Shown: positions 34,547 through 42,911 of the stretch, in pieces
How the letters are laid out: each line of letters starts with the position of its first letter
Numbering within the stretch: the stretch's first letter is position 1
Assembly (NCBI GenBank): GCA_903860975.1
Contig: CAIOSI010000041.1
Coordinates: 62,001 to 126,000, forward strand
DNA length: 64,000 bases
Direction of reading: 5' to 3'
From: an uncultured Alphaproteobacteria bacterium
GTDB taxonomy: Bacteria > Pseudomonadota > Alphaproteobacteria > Caulobacterales > Caulobacteraceae
Made by a program: the position numbers and the translations under genes
The notes under the pieces: model-generated
Told to the model about the DNA's origin: nothing
The model's database searches: none
What the model saw: only the letters and a program-made list of their open reading frames with translations

Positions 34547-36358
34547 TCAACCGACTTCAATCGAGCTTTGCCGATGCTCGCCGATCGTCAGGAGGTGGTT
34601 CAATAGGGCTCTTAGACGGGCTGGATGCACGGGCTTGTGGAGGATCGGGACCGCAGCTGCCTCTGCGGCCGCCAGGACCTCTGGACCCATATTACCGGTG
34701 ACGAGGCAGAACGCCTTCGGTGCCCGCGGCAGCGCCGAAAGCCGAGCGATCACGTCCAGTCCGTTCCCGCTTCCTGGTAGGCGATAGTCGACGAGGCATA
34801 TGTCAAATTCGTCCTCTTCGGCGACCAGCCTCTCGCAGGTTATTAGGTCTGGTGCCAACGCCACGTCTACGCCCCATTGGACAAGCAACAGGCGGGTGCT
34901 CTCACGCAGCATGGCGTCGTCCTCCACCAACAAAAGCCGCTTGCCTTGGCTCAGGTCGGGCGGTGCCGCGGCTGTGGTGGCCTGCGCAGGCGCAGCTCTT
35001 GGCAGGCGAAACGCGAACCGCGAGCCTTGGCCCTCCGCCGATTTGAGTTCGATGTGACTGTCGAGGATCACCGCCAAACGCTGAGCGATGGCAAGGCCGA
35101 GCCCCAAGCCTTTGCTGCGATCGCCTTGGGGGTTTCCGATCTGCACGCCCTCATCGAAAATCCGAGCCTGGTCGGCGAGCGCGATTCCGACCCCGGTGTC
35201 GGAGACCTCGATCGAAACGAAACCGTCCCTGCGTCGTGCCGCGACCAGGATGCCGCCTTTGTGGGTGTAACGAAGCGCGTTGGTCACCAGCTTGATGCAG
35301 ATCTGCTCGACCAGTGCGGCATCTGTATCGATCCACAGCGCTGTCTCTGCGAAGCGCAGGTCCAGGCCCTGTTTCTCAGCGATCGGGTCGAAGTCGCTCG
35401 CAAGTCGGTCAAAAATGTCCTGGCACGCGACGGACTTTCGATTGCGTTGCACCATGCCCGCCTCCAGCCGCGAGATATCCAGCAGGCCATTGAAGAGGTT
35501 CTCCAGGCTCGTCACGTCGGACTGGATCCGAGCTGCGATGTCCTTTGCTTTTTGGTCCAAGCCCAGCGATTGGAGCGAACCTGAGAATAGCGACAAGGCA
35601 TGCAACGGCTGACGAAGATCGTGGCTAGCGGCAGCCAAAAATTGTGACTTGGCGAGGTTGACCTTTTCAGCTTTGGCGCGGCCGGCCTCGGCATCAAGTT
35701 TTTCGACATCGAGTACCGCCAAGAGCCGTCTGTTCTCAAACCGGATCGCAAAGCCCTCGTTCAGCGCGCGGTGCTGAACTCGGGAGAACATCAAGAGAAT
35801 GCCCGCAAAGCCCAACGAGGCCAGGCCCAGAATAATATAGCCATAATGCCCAAGGGTCAGCATGCGGAGCATCACCAGCCCAAAGATCGACCCGATGAAA
35901 ACCCAAAGACCTACGGGGTTGTAGGCGTTTCCCGGTACGCTGCCGCCAGAGATGCCATAAAGGCCGCAGAGAGTTAGAGCCACAGTGACCGGCTGGCTGG
36001 CGTCCATGAAAAAGAATGCTGCCGAGCCCCAGATCAGGCCTGAGATCATCATGTAGATCGTATAGTTCCGTGCCTCGCGTTCCAAGCTGGAGCCATCATC
36101 ATCGGCTGGGATGCGCTGCTGCTCATGGATCAGCCACAGGCGGTAGACTTGGCTGGCAAGCTGGAGAGCCAGCCAAAGGCCGACCTTGCGCCAGTCGTGG
36201 AAAGGCCAGGCGATGGCGACCATGTAGAGCGTGGCGATCGTTGCGCCTGCCAGGCTGGTCGGGACCTGCTGAAAAAGCGTCCGTAGATTTTCTGCGCGCA
36301 CAGGATCGATGCGAAGGCGTTCAAACCCTTCCTGACCAGACCGAGCCTCGGTCGTCAC
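34547..36358 (-). CDS. Hybrid histidine kinase with C-terminal receiver
   Basis: 603 residues. The first ~200 hold about six membrane helices with no large periplasmic loop, so the signal is sensed within the membrane. A coiled linker leads to the phospho-acceptor box FLAAASHDLRQPLHALSLFS, the N box LVTNALRYTHKGG, and DTGVGIA and GLGLGLAIAQRL of the ATPase domain. A receiver domain follows with LLLVEDDAMLRES and the acceptor aspartate in CLVDYRLPGSGNG. The gene overlaps the upstream response regulator by four bases, so the pair is a two-component system. Confidence 0.92.
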   Translation of the reverse strand: MTTEARSGQEGFERLRIDPVRAENLRTLFQQVPTSLAGATIATLYMVAIAWPFHDWRKVGLWLALQLASQVYRLWLIHEQQRIPADDDGSSLEREARNYTIYMMISGLIWGSAAFFFMDASQPVTVALTLCGLYGISGGSVPGNAYNPVGLWVFIGSIFGLVMLRMLTLGHYGYIILGLASLGFAGILLMFSRVQHRALNEGFAIRFENRRLLAVLDVEKLDAEAGRAKAEKVNLAKSQFLAAASHDLRQPLHALSLFSGSLQSLGLDQKAKDIAARIQSDVTSLENLFNGLLDISRLEAGMVQRNRKSVACQDIFDRLASDFDPIAEKQGLDLRFAETALWIDTDAALVEQICIKLVTNALRYTHKGGILVAARRRDGFVSIEVSDTGVGIALADQARIFDEGVQIGNPQGDRSKGLGLGLAIAQRLAVILDSHIELKSAEGQGSRFAFRLPRAAPAQATTAAAPPDLSQGKRLLLVEDDAMLRESTRLLLVQWGVDVALAPDLITCERLVAEEDEFDICLVDYRLPGSGNGLDVIARLSALPRAPKAFCLVTGNMGPEVLAAAEAAAVPILHKPVHPARLRALLNHLLTIGEHRQSSIEVG

Positions 36359-36954
36359 CCAATCAGGCCCAGGTGGCGCGCCTTGAGAATCGCCTGCAAA
36401 CGGCCGTCGACCTCGAGAAGGTGGAAAATCTCAGTCAGGTGGGCGCGGACTGTTCGCGGCGCGATGTTCATCCGCCGCTCGATCGCCTTATTGGAATGAC
36501 CGTCCGCCAAAAGCGTTAGAACCTCGAGCTGGCGAGAGGTGATGGCTTCGGCTGCCTCGGTATCGACTTCCGCTTCAAACGCGATGCCTCCGGCCAGCAC
36601 CTTTTCGAGCATTTCCAGGATCCGCTCAGGCGCAGAGCCCTTGGAAATAAAACCCGATGCCCCACAATCACGGCTGCGCAGTCGCGCTGCGCCATCTTCG
36701 CGCCCGGAAATCATCACGCGGCTAATGAGCGGCGCTAACTGCGCAATGACCAGGGCCGCGTCAAAGCCGTCCGTATCCGGCAGTTGGATGTCGATGATCA
36801 CGAGATCGGGTCGTTCGCCACCGGCCAACAGACCCAAAGCCTCCGCGCCCGTGTTTGCCGTTCGAAGTGTCCATTCGGGACGGTGATGCCCAAGCATTGC
36901 GGCGAACCCATCCCTGAACAAGGGATGATCGTCGACCAACAAAACCCTCACCAT
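36355..36954 (-). CDS. LuxR/NarL-type response regulator
   Basis: 199 residues from the ATG at 36954. The receiver domain has VRVLLVDDHPLFRDGF, acceptor aspartate in LVIIDIQLPDTDG, the switch in VMISGRE and the lysine in SGFISKGS. The C-terminal LuxR helix-turn-helix is SRQLEVLTLLADGHSNKAIE followed by APRTVRAHLTEIF. It overlaps the hybrid kinase gene and is most likely its partner. Target genes are unknown. Confidence 0.92.
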   Translation of the reverse strand: MVRVLLVDDHPLFRDGFAAMLGHHRPEWTLRTANTGAEALGLLAGGERPDLVIIDIQLPDTDGFDAALVIAQLAPLISRVMISGREDGAARLRSRDCGASGFISKGSAPERILEMLEKVLAGGIAFEAEVDTEAAEAITSRQLEVLTLLADGHSNKAIERRMNIAPRTVRAHLTEIFHLLEVDGRLQAILKARHLGLIG

Positions 36955-37059
36955 GTGCAAACCCCAGAACAACTCCCAGGAGCCAAGAGCGAATGCCTCA
37001 AATAGGCAAGAGCCTAAATAGGCATGTCAGGTGACCACGTTCTTCCAGTTCGATTTCAG

Positions 37060-38091
37060 TCATATCTCCAGTCGATAGACCTGGGTGGCCGTTCCCGCGA
37101 ACAGCGCGGCCTTCTCGTCGGCGGAATAGCCCTGGGCGATGCGCTTGAACGCGTTCCATAGGGTCGGGTAGTCACACGCTCCCATGTCCACGGGGAAGTT
37201 GCTCTCGAACATGCAACGCTGCGCTCCAAACGCTTCGATGACCGTTTCGATGTAGGGGGCCCACTCTGCGGCGAGCTGTTCTGACGGTGCGCGGGGCTGG
37301 GCCAAGAACGACGGGAAATTGCAGAAGGCCATGGCCAGACCGCCTAATTTCACCACGACATTCGCCGACTTGGCGAGTTCGCGGATGTTGTCGCGCCAGA
37401 TCGCAAAACGCTCGGCGAGTTTGCCCTGATAGCTCGCCAGTCCCAGCGGCGTGCCAACGTGGTCGAGAATGATCGTCTGGTCCGGAAACGCCCGCGCTAG
37501 GTCGATCACGTCGGGTAGCTGTGGTTCCAGAAGCCAGGCGTCGAAGGTCAGTCCAAGAGGCGCAAGGCGCGCAAACCCTTTGCGGAAGTCTGACGAAAGA
37601 TAGAGACCGGCCTCCACCCGATTGAGCGGGCCCAGCACGTCTTTGTCCGCCTCGAACGAGGCAGAGTTGCGGATGCCGCGGAAGCGGCCCCCGCCGGCCT
37701 GGATGTGGGCCTCGAGCACGGGTGTGACGGCGTCTCCCAACATCAAGTCTGCGCGACTAACGATACCGGCACAGGCCCGGAAATCGCCGTAAAGCCCGCT
37801 TGCGCTCATAGCCGCAACACCGTTGACGAATTCCGTCTCGCCGATGACGCGCATGTCGACCGGGCCGTCGGCCTTGTAGAAAGCGCCGCATTCCACGAAG
37901 ACCGTCGCCTTTACGTTGTGACCGCTTGTCGTGTCGGCGTGAAGTTCGTCCAGCAAGTAGCGCCGCGCATTGGCGATCGCGGCCATGAATCCGTGCTGCG
38001 GCGCTTCCGGCGTTCCGCTACTGCGGAAATCCCAGAGATGATGGTGTGGGTCGACGATCGGCAGATCGGGGTCCAGAATTGCTTCGGCCAT
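37060..38091 (-). CDS. Amidohydrolase-2 family lactonase/decarboxylase-like enzyme
   Basis: 343 residues, cytoplasmic. The metal motif PIVDPHHHLWDF is near the N-terminus, LDHVGTPLG and FESNFPVDMGACDYP carry the later ligands, as in 2-pyrone-4,6-dicarboxylate or sulfomuconolactone hydrolases. These open lactones made in the breakdown of aromatic or sugar acids; the actual substrate is open. The start at 38091 has GAGGAAA upstream; the frame runs on to 38169 without family sequence. Confidence 0.87.
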   Translation of the reverse strand: MAEAILDPDLPIVDPHHHLWDFRSSGTPEAPQHGFMAAIANARRYLLDELHADTTSGHNVKATVFVECGAFYKADGPVDMRVIGETEFVNGVAAMSASGLYGDFRACAGIVSRADLMLGDAVTPVLEAHIQAGGGRFRGIRNSASFEADKDVLGPLNRVEAGLYLSSDFRKGFARLAPLGLTFDAWLLEPQLPDVIDLARAFPDQTIILDHVGTPLGLASYQGKLAERFAIWRDNIRELAKSANVVVKLGGLAMAFCNFPSFLAQPRAPSEQLAAEWAPYIETVIEAFGAQRCMFESNFPVDMGACDYPTLWNAFKRIAQGYSADEKAALFAGTATQVYRLEI

Positions 38092-38224
38092 GACACGTTT
38101 CCTCTGCGCCGTATCACGTGCACGGCGTTTCTCAATTCTGGCCCATGAAGCGGTCGGGCGGCAAACCAAAACACCGCTATTCGTTCAGCCTTGAGGCTTG
38201 GTTTCAGGATTCTGCGGGCAGGGC

Positions 38225-38395
38225 CTAGGCCCGAAAAGAGCTCGGCGGCCGTAGGGCCGCGCGGGTTGCCTCTCGCAGGTTGTGGAAGCGGGCGGCGCTG
38301 TGGCCTTCAGGCACCCACTGAGCTCGCCTGGTTTCACGGACGAGGTATTCCATCCTCTCGGGGCTCGCACGCGCGACAATGGTGGCAAAGGCCAT
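38225..38395 (-). CDS. Small basic hypothetical protein
   Basis: 56 residues from the ATG at 38395, with GGAGA 8 bases upstream. Sequence MAFATIVARASPERMEYLVR, later WVPEGHSAARFHNLREA; compact, basic and soluble. Not recognised. Its good ribosome site and position in a run of small same-strand genes support it. Confidence 0.5.
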   Translation of the reverse strand: MAFATIVARASPERMEYLVRETRRAQWVPEGHSAARFHNLREATRAALRPPSSFRA

Positions 38396-38481
38396 ATTCC
38401 GTCTCCGGCGTTGCTTGAGCCGATTGTCTGATTGCGGCTCACAAACGCCAGATGCATCAAGCGCCATGCCGCATCGGCACC

Positions 38482-38682
38482 TCAGCTCGGCGGGCCTGCG
38501 CGTTTCGCCAAAAGCGCAGAGCCTTCCGGCGTGATATCCCAGCCCTCGCGGCTGCGCTCGGCGAGGCCCAGTTCGGTCAGCGTCCGTGCGGCACTGATAT
38601 TGATGAAAGGCGGTTCTTCACCGGCTTTTTTGCGCGCCAGGTTCTGCAGGGCGTTCAGTTGCGCGTCGGTCAGGTCGGCCAT
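38482..38682 (-). CDS. Small winged-helix-like hypothetical protein
   Basis: 66 residues. LTDAQLNALQNLARKKAGEE, then ISAARTLTELGLAERS and EGWDITPEGSALLAKRAG: helix, helix, turn, strand order of a minimal winged helix, the end being like the wing of short transcription regulators. No other domain. Ribosome site weak. Function unknown; DNA binding is an inference from the fold only. Confidence 0.6.
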   Translation of the reverse strand: MADLTDAQLNALQNLARKKAGEEPPFINISAARTLTELGLAERSREGWDITPEGSALLAKRAGPPS

Positions 38683-38731
38683 CTGACGACTCTACACCGC
38701 CTCGAGGCTATAGGGCGGGATAATCCCGCAC

Positions 38732-38890
38732 TCAGGGGTTTGAGCCGATGAACTTCAACACGAGGCCCAGGACCGCCATGGCGATAAACGCCCACATAGC
38801 GACGGAAAAACCCACGGCCGCCAACAGGCCGACGAGGCGGCTCGACCGTTTGGTCGGGCGCGTTTCCCTCTCGCCTGCCGGTGGTTTCAT
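38732..38890 (-). CDS. 52-residue single-span membrane protein
   Basis: From an ATG at 38890 with GGGGG upstream: a basic N-terminus (MKPPAGERETRPTKRSSR) followed by a long hydrophobic helix (LVGLLAAVGFSVAMWAFIAM, extended by AVLGLVLKFIG) and stop. The positive-inside rule predicts a cytoplasmic N-terminus. Codon use is typical of this genome in this frame. Not recognised as a family. Confidence 0.6.
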   Translation of the reverse strand: MKPPAGERETRPTKRSSRLVGLLAAVGFSVAMWAFIAMAVLGLVLKFIGSNP

Positions 38891-39048
38891 CACGCCCCCG
38901 TCGACCCCACCTGCCCAGCGTCTTCTTGCCGAGCCAAACCAAGGCCCGTACCCGCGCTGTATCGCTCAGTAGAACCTCGTAACAGCGCGTCGCACAACTG
39001 GCGATAGCAACGTTTTCTGCGGGGATAAATTCAGTCCGATCAGCCCGA

Positions 39049-39540
39049 TCAGGGTGACTTTAATGGCAAGATCGCCACCAATTCCACGTCGAACATCAGG
39101 GCCGCTTCGGGTGGAATGCCCCGATGTTGTGTGACCTGTGCTGCAGGGCCCGCCGCCGCGCCAGTGGCTGGCGGCGTGAAAGGGCGTCCCGGTCCATAAG
39201 CCAAGTAAGGTGGCATTGTGATCCGCCACCGATCGCCAACCCGCATCAGCTGGAGAGCCGCGCTCATGCCCGGGATAACCTCTTTCACACCAAAGGTGGA
39301 GGCCGCGGTTCCGTTGTCGAGAGAGGTCGAAAACACCTCGCCGCCAGACAGTCGGCCGACGTAGCGCATGGCCACGCTGTCGGCTCGCGTTGGGTGCTCA
39401 CCTGTTGAGGGGCCTGAGGCGAGAACCTGATAGCTGATCCCGGGCAGCGTAACGGTCTGTTTTGGCTCGCCAGCTGCCATAGCGGCGATCGGTACTAGCA
39501 GGCAGACGGCAAAGGTTGCAGCCAGACATCGTGCGTTCAT
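39049..39540 (-). CDS. Exported FKBP-type peptidyl-prolyl isomerase
   Basis: 163 residues with a signal peptide (MNARCLAATFAVCLLVPIAAMA). The FKBP domain has ADSVAMRYVGRLSGGEVFST, VIPGMSAALQLMRVGDRWRI and MPPYLAYGPG, and LMFDVELVAI closes the sheet. It catalyses proline isomerisation during folding in the periplasm. A proline/alanine-rich insertion (FTPPATGAAAGPAAQVTQHR) between PYLAYGPG and the last strand is longer than usual. Confidence 0.88.
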   Translation of the reverse strand: MNARCLAATFAVCLLVPIAAMAAGEPKQTVTLPGISYQVLASGPSTGEHPTRADSVAMRYVGRLSGGEVFSTSLDNGTAASTFGVKEVIPGMSAALQLMRVGDRWRITMPPYLAYGPGRPFTPPATGAAAGPAAQVTQHRGIPPEAALMFDVELVAILPLKSP

Positions 39541-39585
39541 CGCCCCACCATAATCCCTTCGCGCACCATTTTCACAGGCGTCTGA

Positions 39586-39786
39586 ATAGGACCTAAGGTA
39601 ACGCTGGCTTGTCAGGCTGAAGCCGCCGCGTCCGAGACGGATGCGACTTCAGCGAAACCGGCTGCGCCTGCGCAGACGCCACCGGCTTGCGCCGCGCAAG
39701 GCCCGCGCCATCCGCAGACTTTTGAATGCGAAGACTCGCAGATTCGCGGAAAAATCAACGAAAGCTGCACGTTGTGTAAAGCGTAG
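39586..39786 (+). pseudogene. Coding-like frame with no start codon, cysteine-rich end
   Basis: Between a TGA at 39583 and a TAG at 39784 a 66-codon frame reads VTLACQAEAAASETD at the front, a Pro/Ala-rich middle, and CEDSQIRGKINESCTLCKA at the end. The composition is like a small exported lipoprotein with a CxxC end. No ATG, GTG or TTG precedes it, so it is either a broken gene or uses a rare start codon. Confidence 0.35.
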
Positions 39787-39828
39787 TGGTGCATCCTGTC
39801 GGCTGGAACAGGTGGATGTGGGGCATCG

Positions 39829-41253
39829 GTGAAGCGGCAAGACCCGAGGGGCTATTATAAAGTCCTGCGCGTGCCGCCGAACGCCTCTGCGGAGGCGATA
39901 AAGCGGGCGTTCCGCACTCTGGCGGTGGAGTGTCACCCCGATAGAAATCCCCATGCTGGGGCGTCAGCTGCGTTCAAGACACTCAGCGAAGCCTATGGCG
40001 TGCTGTCTGACGTTCGGCAGCGTGCGAAGTACGATGGTCGTCCCTTCGTGCCCCCGGCCTCCGATGCCCCAGATGCGCGCCACACCCGAGCCAATCACCC
40101 GGGGCGCAGAGCGGCTGACAAGGTTGAGCCGAAAGACGCCAGCGCCAGCCCTTCGTCGCGCGAGCCGATCCACTGCTCCTGTTGCGACCGTGCGACGGCC
40201 CAGCCGCGCAGCGCCTCTTACTGGACCGTCGTTTCGATCGTCATTACCTGGCGTCGGGCCACCCGCGGCGTCTTCTGTGCGGCCTGCGCCAATAAGATCG
40301 GCCTACGCTGCACGGCTATTTCTGCGGCCTTCGGCTGGTGGGGCCCACTGGGTTTCTTTTGGACTCCAATCTCGATCTACCGCAATGCCGTAGGTGGCGA
40401 GCGACAAGAAGATTCCGACGCAGATCTTCTTTGGCACAACGCATTGGCCTTTCTGCTCCAAGGCAAGCTCACCATCGCCCATGCCCTGGCCCGCCAGGTC
40501 GCTGCCGCCAAGTCCGTCCACGCGCTAGATGCCTCCGACATGCTGGTCGAGTTGCACCGCGCGGGCGTCCCGCGTGATACGCCGTCGCTGGTCGATCCTT
40601 GGAAAATGCGGCGCACCAACGTGGCGGCTCAAGCCGCCTTGGGCCTGGCCGGCCCGGTCGCGCTCGCAGCGTTCGTCCTTATCGGCGCACGCCCGTTCGA
40701 GGCCTTCGCCACACCGGCATACGCCACATCTTTCAGCCCGATAGCACCGGTCGTCACGGCGACCAAAGCCGCGCGGAATATAATAGCGAGCCGCATGACG
40801 CTGAAGACCGATACCACGCCTTCCCCGCCCACCTGCGCCAAGACGCCAGAAGACGGCGCGCTCATCGACGGACGTCTCGATCCGGGCAAGCCCGGACACC
40901 ACATGGAAATTAATAACGGCACCGATGGCCTGGCGATCGTCAAGGTCCGCGATTCAATCACCGATCACGTCCGCTTCTCGTTTTTCGTCAAAAGAGGCGG
41001 CCACGCCACAGTCGGCCCCCTGCCAGATGGCAGCTATCGCATTCAATACGCGATTGGGGCCGCACTGGCCGAAGACTGCAGGTCACTGCTCAGCGTCGAG
41101 CGCGCTTCTGAGTTCCCGGAAACCAAAACCTTCCACGCTCAATTGCGCCCGACGGGCCTTCTCACCGATACCTTGGGCTTCACTTTGTTTAGTGTTCCTG
41201 ACGGCAATGTCAGCCCGCAGGCGATCGATGCCCGCAAATTCCTATCGGACTAG
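39829..41253 (+). CDS. Membrane J-domain protein with cysteine motifs
   Basis: 474 residues, GTG start (GGGG 6 bases upstream). Residues 6-70 are a J domain (YYKVLRVPPNASAEAIKRAF) with H36-P-D38, which stimulates DnaK. A disordered linker follows, then cysteine groups HCSCCDR (near 113) and FCAACANKIGLRC (near 150) that may bind zinc. There are two hydrophobic segments (FGWWGPLGFFWTPISIY; LGLAGPVALAAFVLIGA) and a ~170-residue C-terminal beta-rich domain with DGSYRIQYAIGAALAEDC. This order is unusual among class III J proteins. DnaK recruitment to the membrane is the likely role. Confidence 0.75.
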   Translation: MKRQDPRGYYKVLRVPPNASAEAIKRAFRTLAVECHPDRNPHAGASAAFKTLSEAYGVLSDVRQRAKYDGRPFVPPASDAPDARHTRANHPGRRAADKVEPKDASASPSSREPIHCSCCDRATAQPRSASYWTVVSIVITWRRATRGVFCAACANKIGLRCTAISAAFGWWGPLGFFWTPISIYRNAVGGERQEDSDADLLWHNALAFLLQGKLTIAHALARQVAAAKSVHALDASDMLVELHRAGVPRDTPSLVDPWKMRRTNVAAQAALGLAGPVALAAFVLIGARPFEAFATPAYATSFSPIAPVVTATKAARNIIASRMTLKTDTTPSPPTCAKTPEDGALIDGRLDPGKPGHHMEINNGTDGLAIVKVRDSITDHVRFSFFVKRGGHATVGPLPDGSYRIQYAIGAALAEDCRSLLSVERASEFPETKTFHAQLRPTGLLTDTLGFTLFSVPDGNVSPQAIDARKFLSD

Positions 41254-41703
41254 GGCCCAGCTTTCGCCCGCCTATCGGATTTTGAGCTGCAAAAACCCAC
41301 CGAAAGTAGGATCGCCCCGAGCCCGTCCAAAACGCAGTGGCCGGCGAAAAGCACCACCGCCCGGCGCGATGAAGACGCCTGCGCAGAGGCGCCCGTCTTG
41401 TTGATTAACCCTTGTGTCTCCAGCAGCGGGTTTAACCGTCAGACTAGGGCCTGCGTCTTAAGTGCTTCCAGAACAGGCAGGTAACGGCGGCGAAACTGAG
41501 GTCGAAGGTTTGTCCAGCTAAGCTGCCGCTCGCCCAATCACGGCTGTTGGCCCATCGCATGTTCTGAACTTGACGTCTGCCGGGAGCATAGTTGACGCCG
41601 GGAGGCCGGCGTTCAACCAGACCCATGGCCGGCCCGAAGAGCTGGCGAGCATCGACAAGGGCCGTGCGTTCGACGTGGCCGGCGGTGCCTAAATTGGTGC
41701 CAT
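41254..41703. other. Gap with one coding-like fragment
   Basis: No complete gene is supported. On the plus strand a frame ending TAA at 41690-41692 reads AFNQTHGRPEELASIDKGRA then FDVAGGA with coding-like codon choice, but only a TTG at 41570 could start it (40 residues), with no ribosome site. It may be the surviving end of a lost gene. The rest shows nothing. Confidence 0.3.
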
Positions 41704-41742
41704 AAAAAAACCCCTCCGACGCGCCGCGCCGAAGGGGTTTTG
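41704..41742 (-). terminator. Terminator of the acyl-CoA dehydrogenase array
   Basis: AAAACCCCT pairs with AGGGGTTTT, with further GC pairs inside, and on the minus strand it is followed by a run of seven T. It lies 44-82 bases after the stop of the last (minus-strand) dehydrogenase gene. The T-run on the plus side is shorter, so it may work in both directions. Confidence 0.8.
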
Positions 41743-41785
41743 CGAACTTAACACAAGTCCAAGCCGCGCATCGCGCGTCGTGAAT

Positions 41786-42874
41786 TCAATATCCTTGGAT
41801 CTTCGCGTACCGATCCCGGTGGAACGCTTGGTTTCCAAACGCAGCTTCCGCCGCCCGAGCGCGCTTTAAGTAGAACCCGGCGTCGTGGGCGTCTGTCATG
41901 CCGATGCCGCCGTGCATCTGGACCATCTCGTTGGAAACCAGGTGGAAGGTGTCGCCCATCTTCGACTTGGCCAGCGATACCAGCTCCGGCACGTCGGGGC
42001 TGTCGGCGTCGATTGCTGCGAGGGCTGCTTCGACAGTGGAGCGGGCAAGTTCCAGATCGGTGAACATCTTTGCCGCGCGATGCTGCAGAGCTTGGAATGA
42101 GCCGATCACTTGGCCGAACTGCACGCGGACCTTTAGGTAGTCGAGCGTGGTTTCGAAGGCCTGGACGGCGGAGCCCAGCATTTCGGCCGCGACGCCGGCG
42201 CGCGCGCGATCAAGCACTTTATCGATCAGGGCCTCGCCGCCAGAGAGCGCTTCGGCGGTCGCGCCTTTGAACTCGATGTTGGCTGCGCCACGGCTATCGG
42301 CCAGCGACAGGCGCGTGCGCTTGACGCCCGCGTCGTCGGCCTTGACCAGGAAGAGGCCGACGCCGTCCGGGCCCTTGGCCGAGACAATCAAGATGTTGGC
42401 CGCCATACCTTCCAGCACGAAGGTCTTGGCACCGCTGAGCTTGCCATCGGAAACGGCGGCCGCGACCTTGCCCGGCGCGTGGTGAGCACCCTCGTCAATG
42501 GCGAGCGCACCGACAGCTGTGCCTTCGGCGATCTTCGGAAGCCAAGCAGACTTCTGTGCGTCTGACCCACCCAAGATCAAGGCCGAGGCTGCGGCCAGGC
42601 CCGATGACAGGAGCGGGGAGGCCGTCAGCGTGCGGCCGAGCTCTTCTAGGATGAGACCTAAGCTCAGGTAGCCGAAATTGGAGCCGCCATATTCCTCTGG
42701 GATGATGACACCCGCCCAGCCCATCTCGGCCATCTCGTTCCAGGCGGCGACGTCGTAGCCCAGCTCAGCGCCTGAATCCCGCATCTTGCGGAAGGCGGTC
42801 ACAGGGCTTTTTTCTTGCACCCAGCTCTTGGCTGCGTCGCGCAGCATGCTCTGTTCTTCACTCAGAACGGCCAT
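41786..42874 (-). CDS. Acyl-CoA dehydrogenase, short subunit type
   Basis: 362 residues, shorter than the usual ~390. It has FAD-fold features VQFGQVIGSFQALQHRAAKM and QMHGGIGMTDAHDAGFYLKR, but stops soon after and lacks the terminal Y-E-G-T-type loop altogether. Such forms pair with a longer dehydrogenase as hetero-tetramers, as described for the steroid FadE28-FadE29 type. It is the last gene of the six-gene array, 37 bases after the 42912-44120 gene, its likely partner. GAGGAAA lies 7-8 bases before the ATG. Confidence 0.87.
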   Translation of the reverse strand: MAVLSEEQSMLRDAAKSWVQEKSPVTAFRKMRDSGAELGYDVAAWNEMAEMGWAGVIIPEEYGGSNFGYLSLGLILEELGRTLTASPLLSSGLAAASALILGGSDAQKSAWLPKIAEGTAVGALAIDEGAHHAPGKVAAAVSDGKLSGAKTFVLEGMAANILIVSAKGPDGVGLFLVKADDAGVKRTRLSLADSRGAANIEFKGATAEALSGGEALIDKVLDRARAGVAAEMLGSAVQAFETTLDYLKVRVQFGQVIGSFQALQHRAAKMFTDLELARSTVEAALAAIDADSPDVPELVSLAKSKMGDTFHLVSNEMVQMHGGIGMTDAHDAGFYLKRARAAEAAFGNQAFHRDRYAKIQGY

Positions 42875-42911
42875 ATTCTATTTCCTCTCGAAATTCGCGT
42901 GTTCTTGAAAA

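Noticed and set aside
41444..41626. 60-residue minus-strand frame in the gap after the J-domain gene
   Set aside because: Proline/arginine-rich with no ribosome site; the opposite strand looks more coding-like.
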